Positions 25,264 through 35,955 of a DNA stretch of 64,000 bases are shown here, one piece after another. Location of the stretch: positions 1-64,000 of the forward strand of contig JAIVFH010000088.1 in assembly GCA_025765595.1 (NCBI GenBank). Reading direction: 5' to 3'. The first letter of the stretch is position 1; the number at the start of each line of letters is the position of its first letter. A program made the translations under genes and the position numbers. The DNA comes from Obelidium mucronatum (lineage: Eukaryota > Chytridiomycota > Chytridiomycetes > Chytridiales > Chytriomycetaceae). The notes below the pieces were generated by a model. That model made no database searches. It was not told where the DNA came from and saw only the letters and a list, made by a program, of their open reading frames with translations.

Positions 25264-25656
25264 CTTTCTCTCAAACACACACACACACTCTATCTCTCTC
25301 TCTCGCTCTCTCTCAGTTTGTTGGTGTTTCTCTCTGGATATTTGATTGCGGAAGACCATGGAAGAACGTCTCTGTTGCCATAACTAAACTGTTAATGATT
25401 TACACTAGTAAGCTTTGGTTTATAACAGAAATGTACCTCCCTGGATTTCGTGATTGAGACAGAGTAGCCACCCATATCAATCACAGACGGCAGGTGTCTT
25501 TGCCATCAAGGAGATTATCTAAATTGTTTTTAATAAATATTGACTATATGGTGAGTGCTATAAGTATATTTATGAAGCATGTAGTGTAGTTGTCATTGAT
25601 GTTACTGAGCTCAGGCCCTCCTTCTGGCTCAAAAAGCCAAAGGAAATATTTACGAT

Positions 25657-25713
25657 GAACTGTTATGGTACTGTAGACTGCTTGCACTACTCTTTCACCG
25701 ACCAAGCCAAGCG
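25657..25713 (+). pseudogene. Relic of a CRP gene (central fragment)
   Basis: 57 bases resemble the CRP core that encodes DCYETVDCWHYSFADQPK, but with substitutions and a disrupted frame (ACTGTTATGGTACTGTAGAC replaces the usual start of this segment). No flanking CRP sequence is retained. Confidence 0.6.
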
Positions 25714-25906
25714 CGTCTCTATAGCTGTATCTAAACCTGGTGCTGGAGTGAATCAGTCTTGATTCTACCTCCAATTGTTTTACTCCCTGTTGTGCATTTG
25801 TCTTTAACTCCTCATTTCTATTCAATAAAATCAGAGTGCATATAATATTCAAATGCTTGCTGGATTAAAACTAAATATGTAATGCTTGTCTAAGATTAGA
25901 TTACAT

Positions 25907-25963
25907 GACTCCTTGGCGCAACAGTAGCGCGTTTGTCTCTAAAGCAAAAGGTTGTAGGGGTCA
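25907..25963 (+). pseudogene. tRNA-Trp pseudogene, T-arm deleted, anticodon CTA
   Basis: Starts like the intact tRNA-Trp genes and keeps the acceptor ends (GACTCCT / AGGGGTC) and D-arm. About 15 bases covering the T-arm are gone, and the anticodon loop reads CTCTAAA (CTA instead of CCA). The sequence after it (to about 26012) matches the sequence next to tRNA-Trp at 54481-54535 in inverted orientation. Confidence 0.85.
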
Positions 25964-26017
25964 GTATTGTCACAATCTATTAAGGGATTCATTTTGAAGA
26001 AACAGTAACTAACGTGT

Positions 26018-26380
26018 TTTCTTGCCCTCACTGCCATGGCCATCTCTGCTGCACCTGTTTGCAACAGACCCAACTGCTCTCCAGATGGCAGTTGTCCAGG
26101 TTCTCCATGCAAGGCCAAGAGCGACTGTTACGAAACCGTCGACTGCTGGCACTACTCTTTCGCCAACCAACCCAAGGCTGGCGTGCAGGGTATCTGCAGA
26201 CCAATTGCCGCTTATGGAGAATACTGTGCCGGAGATGCTTCACCAGATGTCTTGAGCGCGTCTCTTCCATCTGTTCCAAGCAGCGTGCAGATCTCTGGCC
26301 CAATCTGCCACACTGGATTCAAGTGTACCCCATTTGCTGGAAACAGCTAAGGTGGTGCCATCTATGGAAACTGTCTCTAA
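26018..26380 (+). pseudogene. CRP pseudogene
   Basis: Homology to the CRP family runs from the middle of the signal peptide to the last codons. It lacks a start: the first bases are replaced by the tRNA-Trp-flanking sequence, with an in-frame TAA just upstream. An in-frame TAA (26348-26350) replaces the Tyr codon of the C-terminal motif NSYGGAIYGNCL, although the remaining codons and final stop are intact. Nine of the ten cysteines lie before the early stop. An ATG at 26036 could give a protein without a full signal peptide, which I regard as non-functional. Confidence 0.8.
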
Positions 26381-26571
26381 ACATGTCACTGGAGCAATTT
26401 ATTCTTCTTGTATTTGTTTAGCTCCCAATTGTGCATTCTTGTCTTCATTTCTATTCAATATCAATCAGAGTGCAATAAACATAGTATTCAAGTACTTACT
26501 GGAAGTTGATTGACATCTTATCTACAAAACCGAATACTTCCTCTCCGAAACGGCGAATTGAAAAGTACCAT

Positions 26572-26643
26572 GACTCCTTGGCGCAACGGTAGCGCGTTCG
26601 TCTCCAAAGCCAAAGGTTGCGCGTTCAAATCGCGTAGGGGTCA
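26572..26643 (+). tRNA. tRNA-Trp (CCA), with an anticodon-stem mismatch
   Basis: 72 nt, same as the copies at 4714 and 54536 except that the anticodon 3' strand reads GCCAA instead of GCGAA, producing a C:C mismatch in the stem. All other arms are intact. It could still function or be an early pseudogene. Confidence 0.88.
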
Positions 26644-26864
26644 TCCTTGCCAGAATATGTTTTAGATATCTCTACCAACTACTGGAAACAGTAACCGACC
26701 AGTGGCAACTATTCACTGACTTGTATGCAATACTTCGACAAAGTTTTTATGCACTCCATTTTATTTTATAGACACTAGAAGCAGGACACACAAAGCACTC
26801 AAACGATCACATACAAATAATATTCGACTTTTCAAGTCGTCAGCTGCTAGTATGAGCAACTGGC

Positions 26865-27236
26865 TTAGAGACAGTTTCCATAGATGGCACCACCGTAGTT
26901 GTTTCCAGCAACAGGGATGCACTTGAATCCGATGTGGCAGATTGGGCCAGAGATCTGAACGCTGCTTGGAACGGATGGAAGAGACGCGCTCAAGACGTCA
27001 GAGGAGGCATCTCCGGCACAGTATTCTCCATACGCGGCAATTGGTCTGCAGATACCCTGCACGCCAGCCTTGGGTTGGTCGGCAAAGGAGTAGTGCCAGC
27101 AGTCGACGGTTTCGTAACAGTCGCTCTTTGCCTTGCATGGAGAACCTGGACGACCGCCGTCTGGAGAGCAGTTGGGACCGGTGCAGGCAGCAGAGACGGT
27201 GATGGCAGCGAAGGCAAGAATGGCAGTAAATTGCAT
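26865..27236 (-). CDS. Small secreted cysteine-rich protein (CRP), copy B1
   Basis: 123 residues with the family signal peptide (MQFTAILAFAAITVSA) and the same ten cysteines. Distinguishing residues are K37, S79 (SSDV) and I107. It is the inverted-repeat partner of 53944-54315 but differs there at three residues that match copy A2, which points to conversion in the right-arm copy. Divergent from the copy at 27827; tRNA-Trp lies downstream on the opposite strand. Function unknown. Confidence 0.87.
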   Translation of the reverse strand: MQFTAILAFAAITVSAACTGPNCSPDGGRPGSPCKAKSDCYETVDCWHYSFADQPKAGVQGICRPIAAYGEYCAGDASSDVLSASLPSVPSSVQISGPICHIGFKCIPVAGNNYGGAIYGNCL

Positions 27237-27826
27237 CTTTGTTTTAGTTGGTGGTATAAGTGAATTTCAGTGAAGTGACCTGCGCCATTTTATACTTTTA
27301 TCGATAAGAATTGATGATATTGATAACATAAGTGATTAAACACGTTGTTCTGAGTGATAACGCGGGATAACGCACACAGGCTTGACTGGGGCTGGCTGAC
27401 ACGATTGAATCAAGACACGAGACAAAACAGGGTTGACATTGAAATGTGCAAGTGCCAGAATCCAAGAAATGTATATGCCGGAATGAATAAAGCAAGCATT
27501 TTATGTACACACAAAGTCTTGTCGATGGACCGCCAGAGGAAACCACCTGGTGTATATATACTGACCGCAAATGTCAAGAAAGGGTAAAGCCGTTCAAGCC
27601 CACAACCCTTTTTTGGGGTTTTGGTCCAGCACAACCAGCCACATTCCAAGCCGAAACACTGGTATCACTCAAAGTTCTCGCAATTATTCGATAAGCGACA
27701 TGCAGAGACCAGCCCCAGCGAAACCCTTTTTTCTCCTGTCGCACACTGAATGATAACAAATTTCCATAAAAAGGCAATTGATGCCGTGCCTTTCAATCCC
27801 ATCAAACACAACTTGAATAACCAAAG
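27237..27826. promoter_or_regulatory. Shared divergent promoter region of CRP pair B
   Basis: 590 bases between divergent CRP starts, carrying the same two conserved blocks as 3508-4109: about 27346-27480 and about 27597-27665. Its mirror copy is 53354-53943. A TATA-like TTTATACTTT lies near 27291 for the minus gene. Confidence 0.6.
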
Positions 27827-28204
27827 ATGCAATTCACTGCCATTCTTGCCTTTGCTGCCATCGCCGTCTCTGCTGCACCTGTCTGCAACGGTCCCAACTG
27901 CTCTCCAGACGGTGGTCGTCCAGGCTCTCCTTGCAAAGCCAAGAGCGATTGTTACGAAACCATTGACTGTTGGCACTACTCCTTCGCCGACCAACCCAAG
28001 GCTGGCGTACTGGGTATCTGCAGACCAATTGCCGCGTATGGAGAATACTGTGCCGGAGATGCCTCCTCTGACGTCTTGAGCGCGTCTCTTCCATCTGTTC
28101 CAAGCAGCGTGCAGATCTCTGGCCCAATCTGCCACACTGGATTCAAGTGTACTCCAGTTGCTGGAAACAGCTACGGTGGTGCCATCTATGGAAACTGTCT
28201 CTAA
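27827..28204 (+). CDS. Small secreted cysteine-rich protein (CRP), copy B2
   Basis: 125 residues, a second subtype: the mature N-terminus reads SAAPVCNGPNC, two residues longer than the ACTGPNC subtype. The other positions of the ten-cysteine frame are kept. Signal peptide MQFTAILAFAAIAVSA. An identical protein is encoded in the mirror arm (52976-53353). The pseudogene at 26018 belongs to this subtype. An AATAAA signal lies near 28281. Confidence 0.87.
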   Translation: MQFTAILAFAAIAVSAAPVCNGPNCSPDGGRPGSPCKAKSDCYETIDCWHYSFADQPKAGVLGICRPIAAYGEYCAGDASSDVLSASLPSVPSSVQISGPICHTGFKCTPVAGNSYGGAIYGNCL

Positions 28205-28400
28205 ACATGTCACTGAAGCGATTCATTCTTCTTGTATTCGTTTAGCTCTCAATTGTGCATTCTTGTCTTCATTTCTATTCAATAAAAATCAGAGTGCATA
28301 TAAACGTAGTATTCGAGTACTTGCTGGAAGTTGCGTGACATCTAATCGAAAACGAAGAGCATTGACTTCAAATTCTCATTACGTATTATGAAAGCCTATT

Positions 28401-28471
28401 CTCCGAAACGGGGAATTATCCCCGGTCGCCGCCGTGAGAGGGCGGAATCTTGGCCACTAGACGATTTCGGA
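28401..28471 (-). tRNA. tRNA-Glu (CTC), atypical T-loop
   Basis: 71 nt. Acceptor TCCGAAA/TTTCGGA, anticodon arm CCGCC-CTCTCAC-GGCGG giving CTC, T-stem CGGGG/CCCCG. The T-loop reads ATAATT (six bases) instead of the usual TTCRANY heptamer, so it may be a diverged or inactive gene. Mirror copy at 52709-52779 is the same. Confidence 0.7.
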
Positions 28472-30236
28472 TGGTGCCTCTTCAACTTAGGATGCTATTG
28501 AAAGCTTTCATAGTCAAACTTGCGGTGACATCACACTATTGCTTGCATTGCGCTGCATTAGGGCTTTTGGTACAATTTCTAAAATATCTTTGGAATAGCT
28601 CTGGCAAATTGTTCCTGGCTGCCGAGTGCCAACACGGCAAAGTTTCTTAGGGGTGTATTTATTAGTTAACACTAGAATACAAGCCAATGGATATGAAGGG
28701 GAGGTTTATTTTATTGTGTTGCACCAGAACATGTAAGTATATCACCTGGGACACGTTACCCTTCCATCTTTACATAGAACAAGATAAAGCAACCAACATA
28801 TGGCTGATAGTGAGACTTGCGGACGGGATTGGGGATGTGGTGTAGGTGGAATACTAGTCTGATTGGTGGAAACTGGAATGTGTTTGGAGGGTACAAAGAC
28901 AAATAAACAAAACGTTTTTCCAGCAAAATTCACAAGTCACCACATTATTAACATACATTAAAAAGCATGATTGGAATTGTGACCACACATTCCAACAGTA
29001 TTCAATTTTTTTGCTCTTGACAAATGCATTCCTGCATCTGCTGGGCTGTCTGCGTTCTTGTTTCTAGGTCCCTCTTTTCTATGATATCTATTCTTCTTCC
29101 CATCTAGCTTCCACAGCAATTCCACATAAAGTAAGAAGGACCTGGGTTTGAATTGGGGCGAATGCGCAGATGGCTGGCATGCAATGCTTCATATGTTTAC
29201 TCTCCCCTTGGAACATCAAAAGGAGTATAAGGTAATTGGTTTGTGTTGTACCAATTTTCTTTATGTCTCATGCTGTTTTAATATACACTGGACATGGTGT
29301 CTTGAACAAAAATATCAAGATGAATATGTGAACTCTGGTATTTCTCAAAACTGTTCAAAATCCTGGCGTCAAAACTTGCAGCCAAAAATCCATGAATTAG
29401 AAACAAAGCCGCACTATTGGACGATACTGGGCTGCAGCATATCCCAATGAGAGTGGGTAAAAAAGAATGGCAGACGTTGATGTTTGGGCTGCTTGCGAAA
29501 AAGAAGTTCACTGAGCTCGCAACGCCATGTCAACAAAGAAGCTGTTGCAAAACACCTGCTTGCTTGCAAATGGCACTGGAAACATGGGTTTTTGTACACA
29601 TTGGAGCGGGAAAGCATTCCTGGAGCAGATGTGGTGATTTTAGTAGGTTGCACAAACAAGTCTAAAACAAACCACTTCCAAAGAGCGCATGGGAATGGAT
29701 TGTTGAATTACAGGTTGGTTTAATTATTTTCATATCAAAAGTAGAACTTACCACTCACATTTTAAAGAGTGGGAAATACATGGCAAGAGCCCAAGGGTGT
29801 CAAAATAAGAATTGTTCAACAAGGAAACAGTGCTGGGGAATCCCACTTACAGAAAGATGTACAAGACGCTGGATGAACTCATGAAAATCAGTGGGATTAT
29901 TTCACGTGGAGAGACAAGTCTATTGGGGAAAGACTGAGTTGTTTTTCAAAAGGAAAGTGCTTACTTTAAAAACCTAGTTAAGATCAATTGAATTTAGACA
30001 GCTAATAGGTTCTTTAAAAAAAAGGAAAAAATTATTTAGTGAAGGAATTGGCTTCCCAGATAAAAGCTGGCAGCGCAGTTTCAATGTATGCAAATGCTGT
30101 TTGGATGACAAGTCAAACTTGCGGATACTGTGGTTTTAAATGCAGTGAACTGTAATTTTGACACTTTTGAAGTTTGCTATTCCACTATAAATGTATGTTA
30201 TATGGTTTGCATGTATAATTTTTAAACTTGAATTTG
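28472..30236. other. Left-arm noncoding stretch with degenerate open frames
   Basis: No recognisable gene. Around 29148-29720 several overlapping broken frames (for example one containing ACKWHWKHGFLYTLERES) look like debris of a coding repeat, but I cannot name the source. The mirror stretch is 50940-52708. Confidence 0.4.
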
Positions 30237-30632
30237 CTATCCATACATATAGTCTGACTTAACCTGCAGCAAAAAAAATTGCAAAAGGGATGGTAAGGAG
30301 TAGCCATAGCAAAAGGGACTGCAAACAACCAGCAGCGTCAAACCAAGGCTAGGGCAGTGCCATGGCAATATTGTTAGGACAACAGAGAGCAGGATGCAAG
30401 CAATGGTAAAGGGAACCTGAATGACAATTAATTTGACAATATGCTGTTCAATAAATAAATGTTGCTCTATTGTTGTTTTTGCACATTTACATCCTTTGTG
30501 TGATATCAATGAAGGACCGTATTGCACTTCAGTCAAACTCTGTTGGTCTACATTTTGTTGTTGTTTTGCTGACAGCTGCTGCATTTGTAGTTGTTCTTGT
30601 TGGTGTTGCTGCTGGTGTTGTTGATTGGCCAC
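30237..30632 (-). CDS. Hypothetical Gln-rich small membrane protein (left copy)
   Basis: 131 residues. Residues 1-31 are dominated by Gln/His (MANQQHQQQHQQEQLQMQQ), followed by a charged linker and two hydrophobic segments (about 71-95, IVIQVPFTIACILLSVVLTIL, and about 98-120). There is no known domain. The C-terminus differs from the mirror copy (50547-50921) because of an 8 versus 9 base homopolymer. It could be a chance frame in a repeat. Confidence 0.3.
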   Translation of the reverse strand: MANQQHQQQHQQEQLQMQQLSAKQQQNVDQQSLTEVQYGPSLISHKGCKCAKTTIEQHLFIEQHIVKLIVIQVPFTIACILLSVVLTILPWHCPSLGLTLLVVCSPFCYGYSLPSLLQFFLLQVKSDYMYG

Positions 30633-30792
30633 TCAGGTCTCTAGTCTAGTTACAAGGTGGTCTAATCCAATCTGCGCTATTCAACTGCTCTCCTGGTTGT
30701 GATTCCTTTGTTTTCAAAAGACATAAGCAATATTTTTTCAGAATTGGGTCATAGTGTGAATCAATCGACGTCGCAGCTGCTAAACGCTGTAG

Positions 30793-30864
30793 GGCCCTAT
30801 GGTCTAGTAGTATGATTCTCGCCTTGGGTGCGAGAGGCCCCGGGTTCAATTCCCGGTGGGGCCC
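30793..30864 (+). tRNA. tRNA-Pro (TGG)
   Basis: 72 nt. Acceptor GGCCCTA/TGGGGCC, discriminator C. Anticodon arm CTCGC-CTTGGGT-GCGAG gives TGG. T-loop TTCAATT. The mirror copy at 50316-50386 differs in the D-loop and one anticodon-loop base. Confidence 0.95.
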
Positions 30865-30957
30865 TTCCTTTTCGGTTTCCTATAACATAAGGCCTGTGTT
30901 TTTTCCATTTCCTATCTCTAAAACGTCAAGCAGACAACTCAACGTGTCTGAAAACGA

Positions 30958-31039
30958 TGAGCAGAGTGGGATTCGAACCCACGCCTATTACTAGACTGCA
31001 ACTTGAGTGCAGCGCCTTAGACCGCTCGGCCATCTGCCC
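30958..31039 (-). tRNA. tRNA-Leu (CAA)
   Basis: 82-nt class II tRNA. Acceptor GGGCAGA/TCTGCTC, discriminator A. Anticodon arm CTGCA-CTCAAGT-TGCAG gives CAA. Long variable arm, T-loop TTCGAAT, no intron. Mirror copy at 50142-50223. Confidence 0.95.
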
Positions 31040-32562
31040 ATATTGCACGGCGCAGAAATGGTCGTCTATTACCACTTTTTTATCACTGCCTATCTCTTGA
31101 CCCTCAAATCCCTTTTGCCCATCATATGAATGAATGATAACTCTCATGAATAGAAAAGTTTAGCTTTGGCGCAACAGTAACACCCATCACCATTCAAGCC
31201 ATCACTAACGCCCCCGGCCGCACTATGCTAACATTTGGCTTGCATTCTCTCAACTCACTTTGTTTGCCCCAACTCCAAACACCACTGGGTTTTAAGGTAG
31301 CACACAATCAGCATGTCTCCCTTGTCCCTCAGCTAACATTGCGTTTCATGTTGATCTAGCACCTTGCCTTTCACCACATCTTACTTCCGTTTTCCCCCCA
31401 ACTTCCTATCTCTTTATTGTTTACAAGAAAGCTGTAAAACCAATAAAAACCTGGATCTTTGCATCCCTATTTTCTTGCCCAGAGACCACCTGATTGCAAC
31501 TAACAAGACTATGATCTAAAACACACCTATCCAGAACCTAGGAACTTTGACTTCCACAAGTGCCCCAATAAAGGCAGAATTTATTTAATAGATATTTACA
31601 TGCTCTGTATATGGATGTTGCAACTCACAAGACGTAACACTGGGTGCTTTGTGAAGACTCAAAAAAATAATTATCTCATTCTTCCGAAATGTTCAACTGT
31701 GAAACAACGTGAGCAATGGCAACACAATTGTACAGAATAAACACTTACTAACCTTTCAGTCTTTCTTTGAGGCTCATGGAAAATGAATCAATTCCTCTCT
31801 TCAAATTTTACTTCACAAACTGCATCCAACTCTTTCGGCGGCGCTGTAACACTCACCAAACCACTACACCCACCATCTTTCGGCAGCTTTCTTGATGTAA
31901 TTGCATATGGTGAGTCTTGTTGTATACACTTTTGCCTTCCGATTGATCCGCTTCCTGCCTTCCATCCACTATTTCACCTCATGCTCCTTTTCAATTCTAA
32001 TGACTGATTGTTTTCCATGGATTCCGGTTTTGAATTGCTGCCAAAGCATTGTTCTTAGTGTCCAGTTTCAATATTTTCTTTTACTTTTTCTTCTTCTTGA
32101 TCCAGAAAATCAAACAACAAGTTTTGCAGCTCTTCCTAACGTGTGCAAGTTCCCGTAGACAGTTGTATGTGCCTATTTTAAATATTAGAATGGCGCTTTG
32201 TTATATCCCACTTTTACCTCATTCTCTTTCCCAGTTGGCAAGGACCTGTGATGCAGGGCGCAAAAAAAAACTGATAGCAGATAAGCTGCTAGTCCAGTTT
32301 GTTGCGCACTGCAAGGCTCATTGCTCCAGGATCCACAGAACAATTCAGCATTATCATGCTCCCACTAACACAGCTAGATGCACTTTTTTCTGAAATAAAT
32401 AGTTAGTCAATTAAATATTCAAAATTTTGGAAAAGAATTCCATGACTGGGTACATTTCTGCCATGACCTCCTCCCACTTGTTTATATTGGGAGCCTGTTG
32501 GTCACCCAGATGGCCCTACACAGCTTGAGAGAGAGGAAAAAGTGGGAGCGGAAGATGAAAAG
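31040..32562. other. Left-arm stretch without a supported gene
   Basis: AT-rich. The minus frame around 31752-31985, which in the right arm (49216-49431) reads as 71 residues ending FSMSLKERLKG, is broken here by one extra base. Nothing else is recognised. Confidence 0.4.
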
Positions 32563-32636
32563 TGTTTCCGCCCGGGTTCGAACCGGGGACCACCAGTGTG
32601 TTAGACTGGTGTGATAACCAACTACACCACGGAAAC
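32563..32636 (-). tRNA. tRNA-Val (AAC)
   Basis: 74 nt. Acceptor GTTTCCG/CGGAAAC, discriminator A. Anticodon arm CCAGT-CTAACAC-ACTGG gives AAC. T-loop TTCGAAC. Mirror copy at 48545-48618. Confidence 0.96.
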
Positions 32637-32884
32637 ATATCACTTCCAGTAAGCATTAATATATACCAATAAAAAATTAGGGCAAACTTCCCTCCACCCT
32701 GACAAAATCCTGAATTTTGATTTTGCAGAACTGGGAACTAAAACATGTCCAGTCAACTCTCTTACTGCTGCTTCTATTGGAGTCACACCTATGATATTGA
32801 AAGATTTGACTGTCAATATGAACAGAGCTCAGAATTCCACCACCAATCTTGGACTTCCCAGAGTATTTGCCACAGATCAGCCGT

Positions 32885-33004
32885 TTAGATCCTAAGGACT
32901 CTGTGTCTATAATAATGGACACAAAAGGGATAAGGATTCACTAAAACAACTGTTCATTACCTAAGGACTCTGTGTCAATGATAAGGGACACAAGAGGGAT
33001 GAGG
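32885..33004. repeat. Two direct repeats of about 60 bp
   Basis: CCTAAGGACTCTGTGT occurs at about 32891 and 32961. Both copies continue through ATAA(T)GG(G)ACACAA, AGGGAT and GAGGATTCA. The second copy ends next to the 194-base segment that is missing from the right arm. Confidence 0.75.
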
Positions 33005-33239
33005 ATTCATGAAAACGACAAAGAAACATTCAGAAGAAATGGTAGGTACTACAACGTGACCCGCAAAAACACTCTGGTTTTAAATACAGCTGTCAGCTGT
33101 TTGCCTTCAGTTTGATGCTGCACTGGTGTCAAAATACCAGGTTGCCAAAGAGCCTAGATGTCATAGCTGGCTATGACTTATTCAAGATTTAGCCTACCTA
33201 CTGCATCACAAGGAGCTCTCAGAGGACTCTGTCTTTTTC

Positions 33240-33850
33240 AAGCTGGATACCTTTAATCCCTCTCCAAGGTTTAAGTACTCCTGTAAACCTGTGACAATCT
33301 CTTCTGAGCCATAGTTGTGTTCCATTCAAGTTGGAGGCTGTGACATCCCATGCAATACATCATTGACTTCCAGACATATCTGCGTGAAACATCCTTGACA
33401 ACCTGAATAAAATGAGTAATTGTTGGATGAGGGGTTGGAAACTCATCATTCATGTCCCAATTGAGTGATTCTAGTGCATTGCTGGTTGAAGCAGAAGATC
33501 ATCCCCAATTTCTATGGACGTGCTGACGTTCCAGGTACTAATTTTATAGCGCCCATTCATCCATGTATTCTTGAAGTGGGAAAAGAACTCATCCAGCGCA
33601 GCACCGTCAGTATCCAGTTGAACAATACCAGAATCTTCTGCTTTCACCTAATTTGGTGCCTTTCCAACCAGCTTGTGAGGTACTAAACATAGCTGTCCAA
33701 TAACACTTCTTCACATCAAGAACTGCATCACAGGTTTTGGTACTTTCAGGTCTAAGAACAACCAATAAAGATGCTCTGCAGGTAGAAATCCTGCAATGCT
33801 TGTATCTCAGAATATTCAAAATCCACCCCAACCATTCCCACATCAAGTTC
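33240..33850 (-). mobile_element. MULE-like DDE transposase relic (left copy)
   Basis: The broken minus-strand frame reads STSNALESLN followed by DMNDEFPTPHPTITHF and VVKDVSRRYV. N-x-LES-x-N then FPTPHP is a pattern I associate with the C-terminal part of MULE-like transposases. Further upstream pieces (DTDGAALDEFFSHFKNTWM) fit the same domain. Frames are interrupted by stops, and no terminal inverted repeats were found. Confidence 0.5.
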
Positions 33851-34900
33851 TCATTCCTGATGAGCCATAACCAGGTTCAATGCATACCAATGTATCCTAC
33901 AGGTCTTGTTTTGAAGGAGAATGTAGTATACTGGCATGTATAACTTTGTTTGACAGCAATACACCATGACAATTCCGCACTGTGTGAAAGGTTTTGGGGC
34001 AATCTGAAATGTTCCACCTAAAAGAATTTTGAGGTTGCACCAGGTATTTTCTTTCAGCAATGGTCAAGATTTGTCTACCAAGGACCATCAATTGTCCCAA
34101 GTGGTATTGCCAATGTAACCAACACCACCCGTTCAGACCCAACCCTTGGGGCACTGCAAAGTTTCAAAGCTGTTCGCAGTTTGGGAGCCCATCACGGCCG
34201 CTTTGTCATAAATGGACAGCCTATCTCAGACAATATGCATATCAAAGGTTTCTTGCTGTTCATTTTATGAATTATTTTACAATTATTATTGACTCTTTGT
34301 TCAAGAACCATGAGCAACTTGAGAGACAAATCAAGTCCAAACGCACCCTGCACAAAAGGCCCACTCATGAAAGATGAAGATACTGTTGGAGCCTAGATTC
34401 ATGCAACCAGTGTGGAGGCAGCGTACATGAACCCATCAGCAGCTGCTATTTCTGCCACAAACTGGTACATTTGCCATCTCTCGGACAGTCATGCAGCACC
34501 AGGTCTTTTGATTGCCTCTGCTGTAAGAGAACTGGGTTCCCTGCTGGCTTCTGCCATGCCATTTTTCCAGATACCGAGCAGCCAACAGATATGTCTGATA
34601 TGGACATGTCGTTGGATCTGCAGGAGTTGGCATGAGCTCGATCTATATTTCCTCAACCCACCTCCAGAGACGCAATGAACAATCTGATGGATCTGGATGA
34701 TACTTTAGAAGAAGCTGCTCAGAAAAATCTTCCTGAATTTTGACGCCAATTTGCTGCTGAAGACGCTGGAATGCACTACAACCCCCTGCGTCATTGTCTT
34801 CATCAAGGCTACAGTTATGCAAAATAAATCAGGGACTGAAATGCAGCTGACTGGGCTGGATCATCTCACATGAATTCCCTCAGTTGAACTTAATCAGGTG
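33851..34900. other. Left-arm transposon debris, unassigned
   Basis: Several short open frames without a recognisable domain, placed between the MULE-like and copia relics. Possibly remains of the upstream part of the copia relic. Mirror region 46470-47520. Confidence 0.35.
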
Positions 34901-35955
34901 CTTCATGGCCCCTGTCTGCCAAGCCCAAGTCGGCCTGCAAATACATCAGAAAACGCGTCTAGAGGCAGAGGAGGCAGTCGCGGTGGTGGCGGTGGTTGCG
35001 GAGGTCATACTGTAAAATTTACTTTAGTGCGAACAATCATGGTGGTCAGGGTACAGAAATAATGGTACCATTGACTCAACAATGCTTATGTGGCCTTTCT
35101 GAATGTTGACTTGGAAGAGGAGGTTTACTTAATCCAACCTGAAGGATATGTTGTGGCGGGGAAAGAAGAGTACGTATGGAGGCTGAAAAAGTGCCTGTAT
35201 GGACTGAAGCAGAGCCCTCAGGCATGGAATACTACAAAGGAGACGTACCTCAAGCAACAGAACTTCAAACAATGTGCTGCTGACCCATGTGTATACACCA
35301 AAAACATTGGGAAACACATTGTAGTGGTATTGGTATACGTGGATGATCTCATCTTTTCAAGGGACAACCTTGATACAATCAATACTGCTAATAAGGAAAT
35401 GGGATCAAGATTTGTGATGAGAGATCTTGAATGGTATCTGGGAGTGAAATTCACTCGTCTACAGACAGGAAATCAATTCAACTCTCCCAAACTCAATATG
35501 TCAACAACCTAGTGAAAAAGTTCTGACTTACAGATCTGAATATCCAAATGAACACTTACTCAACGTACTTGGGAAAGGAGAAATGCCCAGTAACAGAAGC
35601 AGAGAAGAAAGCAATGGAAAATATCCCATACACAAGGAATTAGTTGGTTGACACATTACCACATTTTCGGACTCAGATTTTGCTACTTGTACTGATGACA
35701 GAAGATCCACAGGTGGATTTCCGGTCAGGGGCAGCTATCTCGTGGAAATGCCAAAAACAACCAATAGAGGCTTTATCAACTCTTGAAGCGGAAAAATGGG
35801 AATGTCCCAAACAGTGCAGGAGGTGTACATCTAAGAAGATTGCTGGGGGAGGAGTTATTTGGAGACAACCAAGGATGGAATGCACCACAACGTACCAAAG
35901 GTAATTGCTTCTGAGTTCTTTCCACAATGCGTGTTCCTTCCAAAGCAATATTGGA
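34901..35955 (+). mobile_element. Degenerate Ty1/copia relic, RT and RNase H (left copy)
   Basis: An Arg/Gly-rich stretch near 34960-35010 (gag-like) is followed by a readable RT block (35090-35510): FLNVDLEEEVYLIQPEG, then CLYGLKQSPQAWN and the catalytic LVYVDDLIFS. An RNase H-like tail follows (about 35650-35800, AISWKCQKQPIEALSTLEAE) but in shifted frames. Only pieces of the pol polyprotein remain, with no LTR seen. This is a different lineage from the central element (YVDD here, YVDN there). It stops at 35955 where the inverted-repeat arm ends. Confidence 0.8.

Larger units (their letters stand above)
26745..35955 (+). repeat. Left arm of giant inverted repeat
   Basis: Matches 45419-54431 in reverse complement. 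Paired coordinates add to about 81180 from the outer end to about 32940, and to about 81375 inside 33200, because the left arm has a 194-base segment (about 33006-33199) absent from the right arm. Other differences are single-base or few-base indels (homopolymers, the tRNA-Pro D-loop) and a converted CRP gene near the outer end. The inner end is sharp at about 35955. Confidence 0.93.

Noticed and set aside
25907..25963. Functional amber-suppressor tRNA
   Set aside because: The T-arm is deleted, so folding and processing are not expected. Treated as a pseudogene.
28158..29723. Several 60-100 codon frames in the left arm (and their mirror frames)
   Set aside because: No domain, no splice-compatible continuation, frames interrupted. 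Treated as debris.
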